Positions 1-10,951 of a stretch of 64,000 nucleotides of DNA are shown piece by piece. The notes beneath the pieces are model-generated. The model did no database searches, was not told the DNA's origin, and was given only the letters and a program-made list of their open reading frames with translations. Location: contig CACGOM010000004.1 of assembly GCA_902574705.1 (NCBI GenBank), positions 1 through 64,000 of the forward strand, in the 5' to 3' direction. A program made the translations under genes and the position numbers. Within the stretch, counting starts at the first letter, position 1. Each line of letters begins with the position of its first letter. The stretch comes from an uncultured Pelagibacteraceae bacterium (GTDB taxonomy: Bacteria; Pseudomonadota; Alphaproteobacteria; Pelagibacterales; Pelagibacteraceae).

Positions 1-256
1 AGTACTAAATAATCTTGAAAAAACATCAGGGGGTATAATCATCCCTGACTCAGCTCAAGAGAAACCACAAGAGGGCAAAGTTGTTGCTGTAGGCGGTGGT
101 GCAAAAACTGAGGATGGTAAATTAATTCCAATGGATGTTAAAGTTGGAGACAAAGTTCTTTTTGGCAAATGGTCAGGAACAGAAATCAAAATTGACGGTA
201 AAGAGTACAGCATAATGAAAGAGTCAGATATTATGGGTATTTCAACTGGAAAATAA
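1..256 (+). CDS. groES: Co-chaperonin GroES (3' part only)
   Basis: The window opens inside this gene. Reading from base 2, the open frame runs to TAA at 254-256 and gives the C-terminal ~84 residues of GroES. Visible family hallmarks are a GGI-IIPD mobile-loop-like segment near the start, the VVAVGGG strand, the [15 protein letters not shown] stretch and an ESDIMGI end. GroES is the heptameric lid of the cytoplasmic GroEL folding chamber. groEL follows 20 bp downstream on the same strand, so this is the usual groESL operon. Promoter and any CIRCE or sigma-32 element lie outside the window. Confidence 0.97.
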   Translation, partial: VLNNLEKTSGGIIIPDSAQEKPQEGKVVAVGGGAKTEDGKLIPMDVKVGDKVLFGKWSGTEIKIDGKEYSIMKESDIMGISTGK

Positions 257-261
257 TTTAA

Positions 262-1932
<1,671 letters not shown>

Positions 1933-1959
1933 TCCAAAATTTATAACAAACAATTTCTA

Positions 1960-1990
1960 AAAAACCCCCACATGATGGGGGTTTTTTTTT
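1960..1990 (+). terminator. Rho-independent terminator of groESL
   Basis: A stem of AAAACCCCC against GGGGGTTTT with a seven-base ACATGAT loop is followed directly by a run of T. It begins about 28 bases after the groEL stop and before typA, which therefore needs its own promoter in 1991-2040. Confidence 0.9.
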
Positions 1991-2040
1991 ACAAAAATAT
2001 ATGTTTCCAATCACAAAAATTTATATATAACAGCGCCGAA

Positions 2041-3870
2041 ATGACTAACTCTATCAGAAACATTGCTATAATCGCACACGTTGATCATGGAAAGACAACA
2101 CTTATAGACTCAATTATGAGACAAAGCGGTTTGTTTAGAGAAAACCAAGAAGTTAATGAAAGATTAATGGACAGTGGCGACCTTGAAAAAGAAAGAGGGA
2201 TTACAATTTTAGCAAAACCAGCATCTATTTTTTGGAAAAATACAAAAATAAATATAATCGATACACCAGGTCATGCTGATTTTGGTGGTGAGGTCGAAAG
2301 AATTTTATGTTTAGCAGATGGTGTTATATTATTAATCGATGCAGCAGAAGGTCCTATGCCTCAAACAAAATTTGTTTTGGGTAAAGCACTAAAACAAGGA
2401 CTAAAGCCAATCGTTGTAATTAATAAAGTTGATAAACCAGATTCTAGAGCAGAACAAGTTATAGATGAAGTATTTGACCTATTCGTTGCTTTAGATGCTA
2501 ATGAAGAACAATTAGACTTTCCAATATTGTATGCCTCTGGAAGAGACGGATGGTGTATAAAAGAATTATCTGAACCTAAAGAAAACTTAACACAATTAAT
2601 GGATTTAATTATTGATTACGTTGAACCTCCAAAAGTTATGTCTGATAAACCATTTGCAATGATAGTGACATTGTTAGATAAAGATCCGTATTTAGGAAGA
2701 TGTTTAATTGGTCGGGTTGAGCAAGGTATAATTAAAGTTAATTCAAATGTTAAAGCAATTAATCTTGATGGTAAAATAATTGAAAATGGAAGATTAACAA
2801 AATTATTAGGTTTTGAAGGCACAAAAAAAGTAGTTAAAGAAAATATATCCGCTGGTGATTTAGTTTGTTTAGCAGGATTAAAGGATACGTCAGTTGCAGA
2901 TACGATTTGTGACCCTGAAATAAATCTTCCTTTAAGTTCAACTCCAATTGACCCTCCAACAATGTCTGTAACAATAACTGTCAATGACTCTCCTTTTGGA
3001 GGAACAGAAGGTGATAAAGTAACCTCTACTGCAATAAGAGAAAGACTTATATCAGAAGCAGAAACAAATGTGGCGATAACTTTTGAAGAAAATGAAAATA
3101 AAGACTCGTTCATAATTAGTGGAAGAGGTGAACTACAAATTGGAGTTCTTATAGAAACTATGAGAAGAGAGGGTTTTGAATTAACAGTTTCAAGGCCGAA
3201 AGTGTTATTTAAGAATGATAATAAGGGAAATAAATTAGAACCAATTGAAGAAGTTACGATAGATGTTGATGAAGAATTTTCAAGCAAAGTAATCGATAGC
3301 ATGAACCAAAGAAAAGCAGAAATGAAAGATATGAAAGATGTGGGCGCTGGAAAAAAAAGATTAATATTCTACGCACCATCTAGAGGGCTAATAGGTTTTC
3401 AATCTAGATTTTTAACAATAACACGAGGCACAGGAGTTTTAAATAAAGTATTTTTAGAGTACGCTCCCTATAAAGGCGATTTAATTGGAAGAAGAAATGG
3501 TGCGTTGATATCTATGGAAACAGGATCTGCTGTAGCATTTGCTTTGTTCAATCTTCAAGAGAGAGGTGAAATGTTTATTGATCCTCAAACAAAAGTATAT
3601 TCAGGGATGATTGTAGGTGAACACTCAAGAGATAATGATTTAGAAATTAATGTGCTAAAAGGTAAAAAATTAACAAATGTGAGATCTTCAGGTAGTGATA
3701 CAGCTGTAATACTTACACCACCAAGAAAAATGTCCTTAGAACAGATGATGTCTTATATAAATGATGATGAAAATTTAGAAGTTACTCCTAAAAATTTAAG
3801 ATTAAGAAAAAAATATCTAGATCCTCATGTTAGAAAAAGAATGCTAAAAAATTCTGAGGAAAAAATTTAA
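2041..3870 (+). CDS. typA: Ribosome-associated GTPase TypA/BipA
   Basis: A 609-residue translational GTPase of the TypA/BipA family, which binds the ribosome and acts in stress adaptation and 50S assembly. It has the G1 loop AHVDHGKTT near residue 11, an ERGITI switch I, DTPGH G3, NKVD G4, then EF-G-like domains and the TypA-specific C-terminal region (SRGLIGFQSRFLT). The frame is open upstream to 1972, but that earlier ATG lies inside the groEL terminator and adds an unconserved leader. The ATG at 2041 gives the standard MTNSIRNIAIIAHVDHG start. It converges on the next gene with a 4-bp overlap. Confidence 0.97.
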   Translation: MTNSIRNIAIIAHVDHGKTTLIDSIMRQSGLFRENQEVNERLMDSGDLEKERGITILAKPASIFWKNTKINIIDTPGHADFGGEVERILCLADGVILLIDAAEGPMPQTKFVLGKALKQGLKPIVVINKVDKPDSRAEQVIDEVFDLFVALDANEEQLDFPILYASGRDGWCIKELSEPKENLTQLMDLIIDYVEPPKVMSDKPFAMIVTLLDKDPYLGRCLIGRVEQGIIKVNSNVKAINLDGKIIENGRLTKLLGFEGTKKVVKENISAGDLVCLAGLKDTSVADTICDPEINLPLSSTPIDPPTMSVTITVNDSPFGGTEGDKVTSTAIRERLISEAETNVAITFEENENKDSFIISGRGELQIGVLIETMRREGFELTVSRPKVLFKNDNKGNKLEPIEEVTIDVDEEFSSKVIDSMNQRKAEMKDMKDVGAGKKRLIFYAPSRGLIGFQSRFLTITRGTGVLNKVFLEYAPYKGDLIGRRNGALISMETGSAVAFALFNLQERGEMFIDPQTKVYSGMIVGEHSRDNDLEINVLKGKKLTNVRSSGSDTAVILTPPRKMSLEQMMSYINDDENLEVTPKNLRLRKKYLDPHVRKRMLKNSEEKI

Positions 3871-4517
3871 TTATTAAAGATCTTATCAACCAAATACAAT
3901 CCTAGAGCAACACAAGGTCCTATTCCAAAAGCAAACAGTAAAGTGCCAATACCAACTGTTCCGCCTAAATACCAGCCGACACTAACAACAGTAATTTCTA
4001 TAGTTGCCCTCACCAAGGCTATAGGTAAATTTGTTTTTTTTTGTAAACCTACCATTAAACCATCTCTTGGGCCCGCTCCTAAATTAGCGACTAAATATAT
4101 GCCACCTCCTACTCCAACTGTTATTACAGAAACTATTGCTAAAAATAATTGATTAAAATAATTTGAAGGGGTTGGGACAAATTTTATACAAAGATCAATC
4201 ATTAGTGCAATTATTAAAGCATTTAAAATAGTTGCCATCCCAGGCTTTTGATCAAGTGGTACCCATAAGATTAAAACAGAAACACTTATTAAAAATGTAA
4301 TCATTCCAACACTAAGGTTTACATTTAGAGAAATACCTTGGGCTAAAACACTCCAAGGCGAAGCCCCTGTAAAAGAAACAATTAATAATCCCTCGCCCAA
4401 ACCAAATAACATTAAACCAAAACAACAAAAAAATAGTGTTGAAATTTTTGGTTTTAAATTTAATGGTTTTTGTGAACTCCAGTTAGTTTTGGGAATTTTT
4501 TTTATGGATAAAAACAT
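3867..4517 (-). CDS. YczE/YitT-like integral membrane protein
   Basis: A 216-residue protein with about five or six hydrophobic helices. It carries the segments GASPWSVLAQG near the first helices, LGAGPRDGLMVGL in the middle and GTLLFAFGIGP near the end, which are typical of the YczE membrane-protein family. The biochemical role of this family is not established; a transport function is often assumed. It lies alone, tail to tail with typA (4-bp overlap) and divergent from the next gene, with 54 bp between the two starts. Confidence 0.8.
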   Translation of the reverse strand: MFLSIKKIPKTNWSSQKPLNLKPKISTLFFCCFGLMLFGLGEGLLIVSFTGASPWSVLAQGISLNVNLSVGMITFLISVSVLILWVPLDQKPGMATILNALIIALMIDLCIKFVPTPSNYFNQLFLAIVSVITVGVGGGIYLVANLGAGPRDGLMVGLQKKTNLPIALVRATIEITVVSVGWYLGGTVGIGTLLFAFGIGPCVALGLYLVDKIFNN

Positions 4518-4571
4518 AATTTGATGACTTCTTATATATCTTATATTTCATAATTAATATAAAATTTATAT

Positions 4572-5267
4572 ATGAGAATAAAATTATTAAATATTTTAAT
4601 TATAATAGTTTTAACAATTTTAAGTATTACAAAATTATATTCTCATACTGGACATTATAAAGATTTAAAAAAAATAGAAATGGATATTTATAGAAATGGA
4701 GAGGTAATTGGCTATAGCAACTATTCATTCAAAAATGATGGAGATATTTTTCAAGTTGTTAATCAAACTGAATTTGAAGTTAAGGTTTTAGGTGTAAAAT
4801 TATTTTCTATCAATAGTTTGAGCAAAGAGATTTATAAAAATGAACAACTTATTGAATTTAATTCTGAGACTGTACAAAACAATAAAAAAAAATTTGTAAA
4901 TTTAAAATATGATAAAGTAAATGATAATTTTAATATTATAGGTTCATCTTATAAAGGGATTGCTGATAAAGAAAATATAGTAGGAAATTGGTGGAATCAT
5001 AAAATACTTACAACTAATAGTCAAATCAGTCCTTTGTCAGGTAGTATAAAAGAACAAGAAGTAATATTTATATCAAAAGAAACCCTTAAGATTGGTAGCA
5101 AAAGTTTTGAGGTTGATCATTTTAAATTAAAATCGACTGATGAAGAACTAGAAGAGGATAAGAAATTAGATTTTGATATTTGGCTTGATAGCAAAAAAAA
5201 TATTATTATTAAAGTTGAATATAACAGACTTGGTAAGTGGCAGTATATTCTAAAAAATGTTGAATAA
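4572..5267 (+). CDS. Exported DUF6134-like protein
   Basis: A 231-residue protein with an N-terminal hydrophobic segment (residues ~6-24) that looks like a signal peptide, followed by a beta-rich soluble domain. The pattern (I-E-M-D-IYRNGEVIGYSNYSF near the start, SPLSGSIKEQEV in the middle, and FDIWLDSKKNII-KVEY near the end) resembles DUF6134 periplasmic proteins of alphaproteobacteria. Function is unknown. It converges on pmbA with nine bases between them. The family assignment is from memory of the pattern; the secretion call is firmer. Confidence 0.65.
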   Translation: MRIKLLNILIIIVLTILSITKLYSHTGHYKDLKKIEMDIYRNGEVIGYSNYSFKNDGDIFQVVNQTEFEVKVLGVKLFSINSLSKEIYKNEQLIEFNSETVQNNKKKFVNLKYDKVNDNFNIIGSSYKGIADKENIVGNWWNHKILTTNSQISPLSGSIKEQEVIFISKETLKIGSKSFEVDHFKLKSTDEELEEDKKLDFDIWLDSKKNIIIKVEYNRLGKWQYILKNVE

Positions 5268-5276
5268 GATTTATAA

Positions 5277-6596
5277 TTATTTCCCAGCGACAGTAATATC
5301 TTCTATTAACATTGAAGGTGAGTTTGTTGAATAATTAAACTCTAGATCATTTGCCAAAACAATTCTTTTGAACATGTCATTGAAATTCCCAGCGATTGTT
5401 ACCTCGCTCACTGGATACGCGAATTCTCCATTTTCTATCATCATGCCTGCTGCTCCAACTGAGTAGTCTCCAGTAACAATGTTTGTTCCATGACCTATTG
5501 TTTCAGTAATATAAAATATTTTTTTATTTGAATTCATTAAATCTTTTAAATTCTTATCTCCATTTTCAAAATATAAATTAGTTGTTCCCCCGCTTCTTCC
5601 GTTTGAAGATAAATTTAATTTCCTTCCATAATAAGTATCAATTAAATAGTCATTTAATACGCCATTTTTAACTAAAGATAAGTTTTGAATTTGAACACCT
5701 TCATTATCAAAATATTTTGATCCATTTGCCCTTTTAATATCGCTTCTATCAATAATATTAATTTTTTCTGAAAAAATTTTTTTATTTAATTTATCTTTAA
5801 GAAAAGATGTTCCTCTATAAATTGATGAGCCTGTTATTGCATTGGTAAAATAGTTTAAGAAATTTTTTGAAATTCTTTTGTCAAATATTACATTAAATTT
5901 TCCGCTATTTATTTTTTGAGGTTTTAGTTTTCTAATTGCAAAGTTTGCGGCATTTGATCCTAATTCTACTGGTTTAAGTAAATTTTCAAAATGTCTTTTT
6001 GAAGTATACTCATAATCTCTTTCCATATTCCCATTGCTTTTCGAAACAACTTCACAATAGGCAGTAAAATTGGATGTTTTATAACCATTTTTAAATCCTC
6101 CGCTATTTCCTAATATTACCTCAGTTTTACTCTCTGAAAATGATGAACCGTTAGTATTCACAATTTTTGGATTTTCAAACGCAACCTCTTCAGCTTCTTT
6201 TAAATATTCAATTTTTTTATTATTTTCAATGTGAGTATCATCTAACAAATCTAATTCTTTAGAGCTTTTAAAAAATAATTCTTTATCTGGTAGAGAGTTA
6301 AACTCATCATCTGGTGTAATTTTTGCAGAATCTATACATCTGCTAATTAATTTTTCTAAGTTTTCATTATTTAAATTAGAAGATGATACTGATGTTTTTT
6401 TTTTATTAATGTATGCGGTTAGAGATAATCCAATATTTTCCGCTCTATCAGACTCGTCTAGTTTTTGATTTCTAAAACTTACTGTTTCTGATGTATTTTT
6501 TATTAGTGCAACTTCAACATCAGTTGCGCCACTTTTTTTAGCTTTTGATATACATTGATCAACTATATCGCCTAATTTATTATTATACTCTAACAT
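5277..6596 (-). CDS. pmbA: PmbA/TldE metalloprotease-family subunit
   Basis: A 439-residue member of the TldD/PmbA (peptidase U62) family. In characterised bacteria PmbA (TldE) is the catalytically silent partner of the TldD-TldE heterodimer, which unfolds and cleaves small peptides such as microcin precursors and CcdA. Consistent with that, no HExxxH motif is visible. The C-terminal part keeps the family features SGGTTN-LYFENG and ETIGHGTNIVTGDYSVGAAG. It lies six bases downstream of tldD on the same strand, so the two subunits are probably cotranscribed. Confidence 0.92.
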   Translation of the reverse strand: MLEYNNKLGDIVDQCISKAKKSGATDVEVALIKNTSETVSFRNQKLDESDRAENIGLSLTAYINKKKTSVSSSNLNNENLEKLISRCIDSAKITPDDEFNSLPDKELFFKSSKELDLLDDTHIENNKKIEYLKEAEEVAFENPKIVNTNGSSFSESKTEVILGNSGGFKNGYKTSNFTAYCEVVSKSNGNMERDYEYTSKRHFENLLKPVELGSNAANFAIRKLKPQKINSGKFNVIFDKRISKNFLNYFTNAITGSSIYRGTSFLKDKLNKKIFSEKINIIDRSDIKRANGSKYFDNEGVQIQNLSLVKNGVLNDYLIDTYYGRKLNLSSNGRSGGTTNLYFENGDKNLKDLMNSNKKIFYITETIGHGTNIVTGDYSVGAAGMMIENGEFAYPVSEVTIAGNFNDMFKRIVLANDLEFNYSTNSPSMLIEDITVAGK

Positions 6597-6601
6597 TTAA
6601 T

Positions 6602-8014
6602 TTAAAGTTGAGTTCCCCCAACAGTCATCTTGTTGATTAATAAAGATGGTTGCCCTACTCCGACTGGTACACCTTGGCCAGCCTTACCACATGTTCCAAT
6701 ACCAGGGTCCAGCATCATATCATTTCCTACCATCAAAACTTCTTTTAGAGCCGAAGGACCATCACCAATTAAAGTTGCACCTTTAATCGGTGAGCCAACT
6801 TTTCCATCTATAATTTCGTAGGCTTCAGTGCAATTAAAAACAAATTTACCTGATGTGATATCTACCTGTCCTCCTCCAAAACTAACCGCAAAAATTCCTT
6901 TTTTTACAGATTTAATCATTTCCTCTTGTGTATGTTTACCATTCAACATTATTGTATTTCTCATTCTTGGCATCACGACATGTTTATAGCTTTCTCTTCT
7001 ACCATTGCCTGTTGATTTTGTTTTCATTAATCTTGCATTTAATCTATCCTGCATAAAATTTTTTAAAATTCCATTTTCTATTAAAACAGTTTTTTCTGTA
7101 GGGGTGCCTTCGTCATCTATACTTAAACTGCCTCGCCTATTTTCTAATGTGCCATCATCTATAATTGTAACCCCTTCACTTGCAACTCTTTGACCAACTA
7201 AGTTATGAAAGGCAGAAGTTTTTTTTCTATTAAAATCGCCTTCTAGTCCATGGCCTACAGCTTCATGTATAAGAATAGCTGGCCAACCAGGTCCAAGTAC
7301 AACTTGCATTTCACCTGCGGGTGCTGGTTTACTGTTTAAATTTACTGATGCAATTCTTAAAGCTTCGTCACATACATTTTTCCAGTCAGTCTCTTTCAAA
7401 TAGGCATCGTAATTTTGTCTTCCGCCAATTCCATAAACAGCTGTTTCTTTTCTACCATTCTTTTCAAGCATTACTGAAACATTAAATCTAACAAGTGGTC
7501 TCTCATCTGTTAATATTTCTCCACCGTTTCGTATTATTTCAATTGATTTATGTTCACCTAACAAAGTTGCGGTTACTTGTTTAACTGAATTATCTTTTTT
7601 TCTTACATATTCGTTAACTTGATTTAAAATTTCAATTTTAGACTTAAAATTTTTTGCTTCGATAGGATCTTGCTCAGTATAATATTTTTTATTTGTTTTT
7701 TTAATTTCAAAATTATATGTCCCATTTGAGGAAGATAAAGTTGATTTTAAATTCTTACTAGCCTCGTTTAATGATTTTTTTGTTAAATCACTTGAATGAG
7801 AATATGCAACTACATCGCCTGTTACAGCTCTCAGGCCGTAGCCCAAATTAGAGTTATATGAGGATGATTTAATTTTGTTATCATCCAATACTATTGCTTC
7901 TGACTTTGAGTCCTCTAAATATAATTCGCCATCATCACACTTATTAAGTGTCTCCGAAACGATACTATTTGCGCTAGAAAGATCTAATTCGCTATTTTTT
8001 AGAATTTTTGACAT
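6602..8014 (-). CDS. tldD: TldD zinc metalloprotease subunit
   Basis: A 470-residue TldD, the catalytic subunit of the TldD-PmbA peptidase. The zinc motif HEAVGH is visible within LIHEAVGHGLEGD about midway in the protein, followed by the TldD blocks DDEGTPTEKTVLIENG and GIFAVSFGGGQVD. The C-terminus has the LIGDGP...VGNDMMLDPGIGTCGKAGQGVPVGVGQP block. It is the first gene of a two-gene minus-strand operon with pmbA. No ribosomally synthesised peptide precursor or modification enzymes were seen nearby, so the substrate is unknown. Confidence 0.95.
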   Translation of the reverse strand: MSKILKNSELDLSSANSIVSETLNKCDDGELYLEDSKSEAIVLDDNKIKSSSYNSNLGYGLRAVTGDVVAYSHSSDLTKKSLNEASKNLKSTLSSSNGTYNFEIKKTNKKYYTEQDPIEAKNFKSKIEILNQVNEYVRKKDNSVKQVTATLLGEHKSIEIIRNGGEILTDERPLVRFNVSVMLEKNGRKETAVYGIGGRQNYDAYLKETDWKNVCDEALRIASVNLNSKPAPAGEMQVVLGPGWPAILIHEAVGHGLEGDFNRKKTSAFHNLVGQRVASEGVTIIDDGTLENRRGSLSIDDEGTPTEKTVLIENGILKNFMQDRLNARLMKTKSTGNGRRESYKHVVMPRMRNTIMLNGKHTQEEMIKSVKKGIFAVSFGGGQVDITSGKFVFNCTEAYEIIDGKVGSPIKGATLIGDGPSALKEVLMVGNDMMLDPGIGTCGKAGQGVPVGVGQPSLLINKMTVGGTQL

Positions 8015-8102
8015 ATTCGTAATCTAAGAGACAATTTAATTTTTTCAATTAGGCGTTTTTGCTTATTTAAAGTCTATTTATAATGATTATATGGATATAT
8101 AA

Positions 8103-8450
8103 ATGAAGATATTTTTCAATAATTCCTGTTCTATTTGTCGCTCTGAAATCAATGTCTATAAAAAACAAGATATAAAGAAACTGGAATGGATTGATATTAC
8201 AGACAACAAAAATGCTGAAAAAGACACTCAAAAAACTGCTAAAGACCTGCTGAGAAGATTACACGTAAAATCAGATGACAAGGTATATTCAGGTGCAAAG
8301 GCATTTATAATTTTATGGAACAGTATGCCAAAATTTAAACTACTTGGAAAAATTTTAAGCTTACCAATTTTGTATCAGTTATTTTCTTTATCCTACGAAG
8401 TTGTGGCTTTTTTTTTATATCTTAAAAATAGAAAACAACTAAAGAATTAA
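8103..8450 (+). CDS. DCC-family (DUF393) thiol-disulfide protein
   Basis: A 115-residue protein with an N-terminal FFNNSCSICRSEI segment, a thioredoxin-like CxxC (C-S-I-C) preceded by a short strand, then a W-ID segment. The C-terminal region carries the ALW-x-x-MP-F-LLGKI-LP motif type seen in DUF393 (DCC family). Such proteins are predicted thiol-disulfide oxidoreductases; the substrate is not known. It is divergent from tldD (88 bp between starts) and overlaps the next minus-strand gene by four bases at the tail. Confidence 0.8.
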   Translation: MKIFFNNSCSICRSEINVYKKQDIKKLEWIDITDNKNAEKDTQKTAKDLLRRLHVKSDDKVYSGAKAFIILWNSMPKFKLLGKILSLPILYQLFSLSYEVVAFFLYLKNRKQLKN

Positions 8451-8740
8451 TTTTGAATAATTAGAAGTATTTGGCTTACAAACGACATTAAAACTAAAAA
8501 TCCTAAAAAAACGATCAAATACATATAGGTGATAATTTTGTTTTTTTTTCTTCTGAGTATTACAAATTTTTTGTCATCTAGAAATGAAATATCTCTTTTA
8601 CCAAGAACTGGATAATCATAACTCCACCTCCAAATAGAAGTACCTAATCTATTATCTAGTTTATTGTAGTAATTTATCCAGGAAACTATCCACAAGAAAA
8701 TTAAAAAAATTAAGGCTAATGTTAAAAAAGTTGTTATCAT
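8447..8740 (-). CDS. Small two-helix membrane protein
   Basis: A 97-residue protein with hydrophobic helices at about residues 2-21 and 70-93 and a basic, aromatic-rich loop between them (IWRWSYDYPVLGKRDISFLDD, then KKFVILRRKKNK). I do not recognise a family. It overlaps the DCC-family gene by four bases tail to tail and is divergent from the TerB/J-domain gene, with 32 bp between this start and the ATG at 8773. The intact frame and consistent topology support a real gene; function is unknown. Confidence 0.65.
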   Translation of the reverse strand: MITTFLTLALIFLIFLWIVSWINYYNKLDNRLGTSIWRWSYDYPVLGKRDISFLDDKKFVILRRKKNKIITYMYLIVFLGFLVLMSFVSQILLIIQN

Positions 8741-8772
8741 TTAATATTTTAATTATATTAAAAATACAAAGT

Positions 8773-9501
8773 ATGTCTATCTGGGGAAGTTTAATTGGTG
8801 GTATGATTGGATTTTCACTTGGTGGGCCTTTTGGGATGCTATTAGGTTCGCTTTTAGGTGGAAAAATTTCAAGAGCAAGAGCTGGTGCAAGTTTTTCTAA
8901 TCCTGCACAAAGTCAGCAAATATTTGCTTTATCATTAATTGTTCTATCTGCAAAACTAAGTAAGGCTGATGGTCAAGTGAGCAAAGAGGAATTGATTGCA
9001 GTTAAAGATAAATTAAAAATACCAGATAATGAATTAGATCAAGTTGGAAAAATATTTAATCAGGCAAAAAAGGAAAGTACTGGATATGAGCCTTATGCTC
9101 AACAAATTGCTCAAATCTATAGTGGCAATATAAATGTATTGGAAGAAGTAATAAATATATTGTTTTATATAGCAGAGTCTGATGGTGAGGTAAGTTCATC
9201 TGAACTTAAAATGATTGAAAATATTTCAAAAGTTTTTGGTTTAAGTGAGACACAATACGAAAGTATTAAAGAAAGCAGAAAGGGATCAGACAAATTAAAT
9301 CCCTATATAGTTTTGGAAAGTAAACCAGATGATGATTTGCAAACAATTAGAAAAAGGTATCTTGATTTAAGTAAGCAGCATCATCCTGATCTACTTTTAA
9401 GCAAAGGTGTACCTCAAGAAGTAATAGAAGAAAGCAAGAATAAAATGAGAGCTGTAAATAATGCTTGGGATCAAGTACAAAAACTAAAAAATGAAAATTA
9501 A
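8773..9501 (+). CDS. TerB (DjlA-N) plus J-domain co-chaperone
   Basis: A 242-residue DjlA-like protein. From the ATG at 8773 it begins MSIWGSLIGGMIGFSLGG, a glycine-zipper-like hydrophobic segment. A TerB/DjlA-N helical domain follows (about residues 50-150, with two 'KADGQVSKEEL / AESDGEVSSSEL' acidic repeats), and then a C-terminal J-domain with the diagnostic HPD (in KQHHPDLL). The J-domain would stimulate a DnaK ATPase at the membrane. An in-frame ATG at 8719 would run back into the divergent gene and add an unconserved leader, so it was not chosen. Its stop overlaps the next ATG by one base. Confidence 0.85.
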   Translation: MSIWGSLIGGMIGFSLGGPFGMLLGSLLGGKISRARAGASFSNPAQSQQIFALSLIVLSAKLSKADGQVSKEELIAVKDKLKIPDNELDQVGKIFNQAKKESTGYEPYAQQIAQIYSGNINVLEEVINILFYIAESDGEVSSSELKMIENISKVFGLSETQYESIKESRKGSDKLNPYIVLESKPDDDLQTIRKRYLDLSKQHHPDLLLSKGVPQEVIEESKNKMRAVNNAWDQVQKLKNEN

Positions 9502-10067
9502 TGAAAAAGACGTTTAAAACTATTTTATTTATAAATTTAATATTTATTTTTGTTTCATTTTACAGTTATGCTTCGGAAATTTATCATAAAAATAAATTAG
9601 AAAAATTTTTTATGGATTTAAAAAAATCTACCAACATTGACGAAGCAGCTAGTATAGAAAAAAATATTTGGAACTTATGGAGTTTACATCCTAAAAATAA
9701 ATTTTTAACAAATAAATTAGAATTAGGAACTGAACTAATGGAAAATGGTCAACATAAATATGCTTATAAAATTTTTTCTAATATAATTTTTGAAGATCCA
9801 AATTGGTCTGAAGCATGGAATAAAAGAGCAACTGTACTTTTTTTAATGAAAGAATATGATTTATCTCTAATTGACATTGAAAAAACTTTAGATTTAGAAC
9901 CTCGTCACTTTGGTGCTTTATCTGGAAGGGCCCAAATATATATTGATTTAAAAGAGTATCGAAAAGCTTTGGATAATCTTATGAAAACTAAAGAAATTTA
10001 TCCTTTATCTAAAGGTAACAGAGTAATACCAAAGCTTGAAAAAATTTTGAGTATCGAGCAAATTTAA
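9501..10067 (+). CDS. Exported TPR-repeat protein
   Basis: A 188-residue protein with a hydrophobic N-terminus (residues ~5-24, ending SYA) that looks like a cleavable signal peptide. At least two tetratricopeptide-type repeats follow in residues ~75-165 (signature W-A/S-E-A-W-N-K-R-A and L-E-P-R-H-F-G-A-L-S-G-R-A). TPRs form scaffolds for protein-protein contacts; this one is likely periplasmic. The start overlaps the preceding J-domain gene by one base, so the two are coupled translationally. It converges on the coiled-coil gene with a 4-bp overlap. Confidence 0.85.
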   Translation: MKKTFKTILFINLIFIFVSFYSYASEIYHKNKLEKFFMDLKKSTNIDEAASIEKNIWNLWSLHPKNKFLTNKLELGTELMENGQHKYAYKIFSNIIFEDPNWSEAWNKRATVLFLMKEYDLSLIDIEKTLDLEPRHFGALSGRAQIYIDLKEYRKALDNLMKTKEIYPLSKGNRVIPKLEKILSIEQI

Positions 10068-10951
10068 TTTTCTTTTTTAGATCTAATTTTTGATATTAAT
10101 TGAGTAAGAGAGTCTACCATCATATCAGATGCTTTAAATATTTCATTTGGCTGAAATTCATTAGATATATTTTTTTCAGGATTAGTTTTATCTTCAATTA
10201 CAATACCTTGATTTGGAGAATTATCTTTTATGTAAATTAAAATTAACCACTCCTCATCTTGAGACTCATCCCATTTTATAAAAATTTCTCCACTTTCAAA
10301 TCTTCTGTCTATACATCTGAAAATTGACATTTGTCTTGTTAAATATCTTTTATTTAATTGGAAAACTAAACTATTTGCACTTCTATAAAAACTCTCTAAT
10401 GATAGTTCTATTTTTTGTCTATCAATATTATATTGTTTTTCTTTTTCTAATAAGATTTCACGGCTATCTCCATCTTGAATTTCTACACCAAGAGCCTCTA
10501 CTCTTTCTCTGATTTTTTGATCTCTAATTTGCTGATATTTCTCCTTAAGTTTAGCTATTCTATCCTGTAAGCCTTCGTAATCTTCTCTTTGTTCTTGTAA
10601 TGAGATCTTTTCAAGTTTTTCAAGTTCTTTGATTTCTCTAATTCTAAATTTTTCAATTTGTTTTTCTAATTTTATTTCTTGTAGAAATCTTTTTTGTCTT
10701 TCAGCTTGCTCTTTTCTAATTATTGCTTGTTCTTTTCTAAGAAATAATTTTAAATCCCTGTTTCTTTCTTTTTCTAATCTTTGTTCTTCTTTAACTTGTC
10801 TTTCTTTTAATTTTAAAGCTTTTAATTCTTCTTCTTGCTCCTGTTTAATTTTTACCTGTTTTTCTTTTTCTTCTTGCTCTAATTTTTTTAATAATATTCT
10901 TTTGCTTTTCTTCTTCGCGCAGAACTTTATAAAAATTAATTTTTCTTTCAA
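10064..10951 (-). CDS. Lys/Glu-rich coiled-coil protein (probably N-terminally extended)
   Basis: This 295-codon frame from a TTG start has a long charged coiled coil (residues ~15-175, dense E/K/Q/L/R heptads) and a ~100-residue globular C-terminal domain (RSANSLVFQLNKRYLTRQM onward). I do not recognise the family. The frame is in fact open upstream to the stop preceding 11116, and residues there look coding, yet that stretch holds no ATG or GTG. A Lys-rich ORF at 11107-11268 reaches this frame by a -1 shift at A-AAA-AAG (11122-11116). The true product may therefore be about 400 residues. It is probably cotranscribed with cfa. Confidence 0.6.
   Translation of the reverse strand: MKEKLIFIKFCAKKKSKRILLKKLEQEEKEKQVKIKQEQEEELKALKLKERQVKEEQRLEKERNRDLKLFLRKEQAIIRKEQAERQKRFLQEIKLEKQIEKFRIREIKELEKLEKISLQEQREDYEGLQDRIAKLKEKYQQIRDQKIRERVEALGVEIQDGDSREILLEKEKQYNIDRQKIELSLESFYRSANSLVFQLNKRYLTRQMSIFRCIDRRFESGEIFIKWDESQDEEWLILIYIKDNSPNQGIVIEDKTNPEKNISNEFQPNEIFKASDMMVDSLTQLISKIRSKKEN

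Noticed and set aside
1972-2040. Upstream extension of typA from an ATG at 1972
   Set aside because: The ATG is inside the groEL terminator hairpin and the added residues are unlike TypA N-termini; ATG 2041 gives the conserved start.
2616-3302. 228-codon open frame antisense to typA
   Set aside because: It lies entirely opposite a conserved gene, is Ser/Leu/Ile-rich as expected of a reverse-complement shadow, and shows no domain or Shine-Dalgarno.
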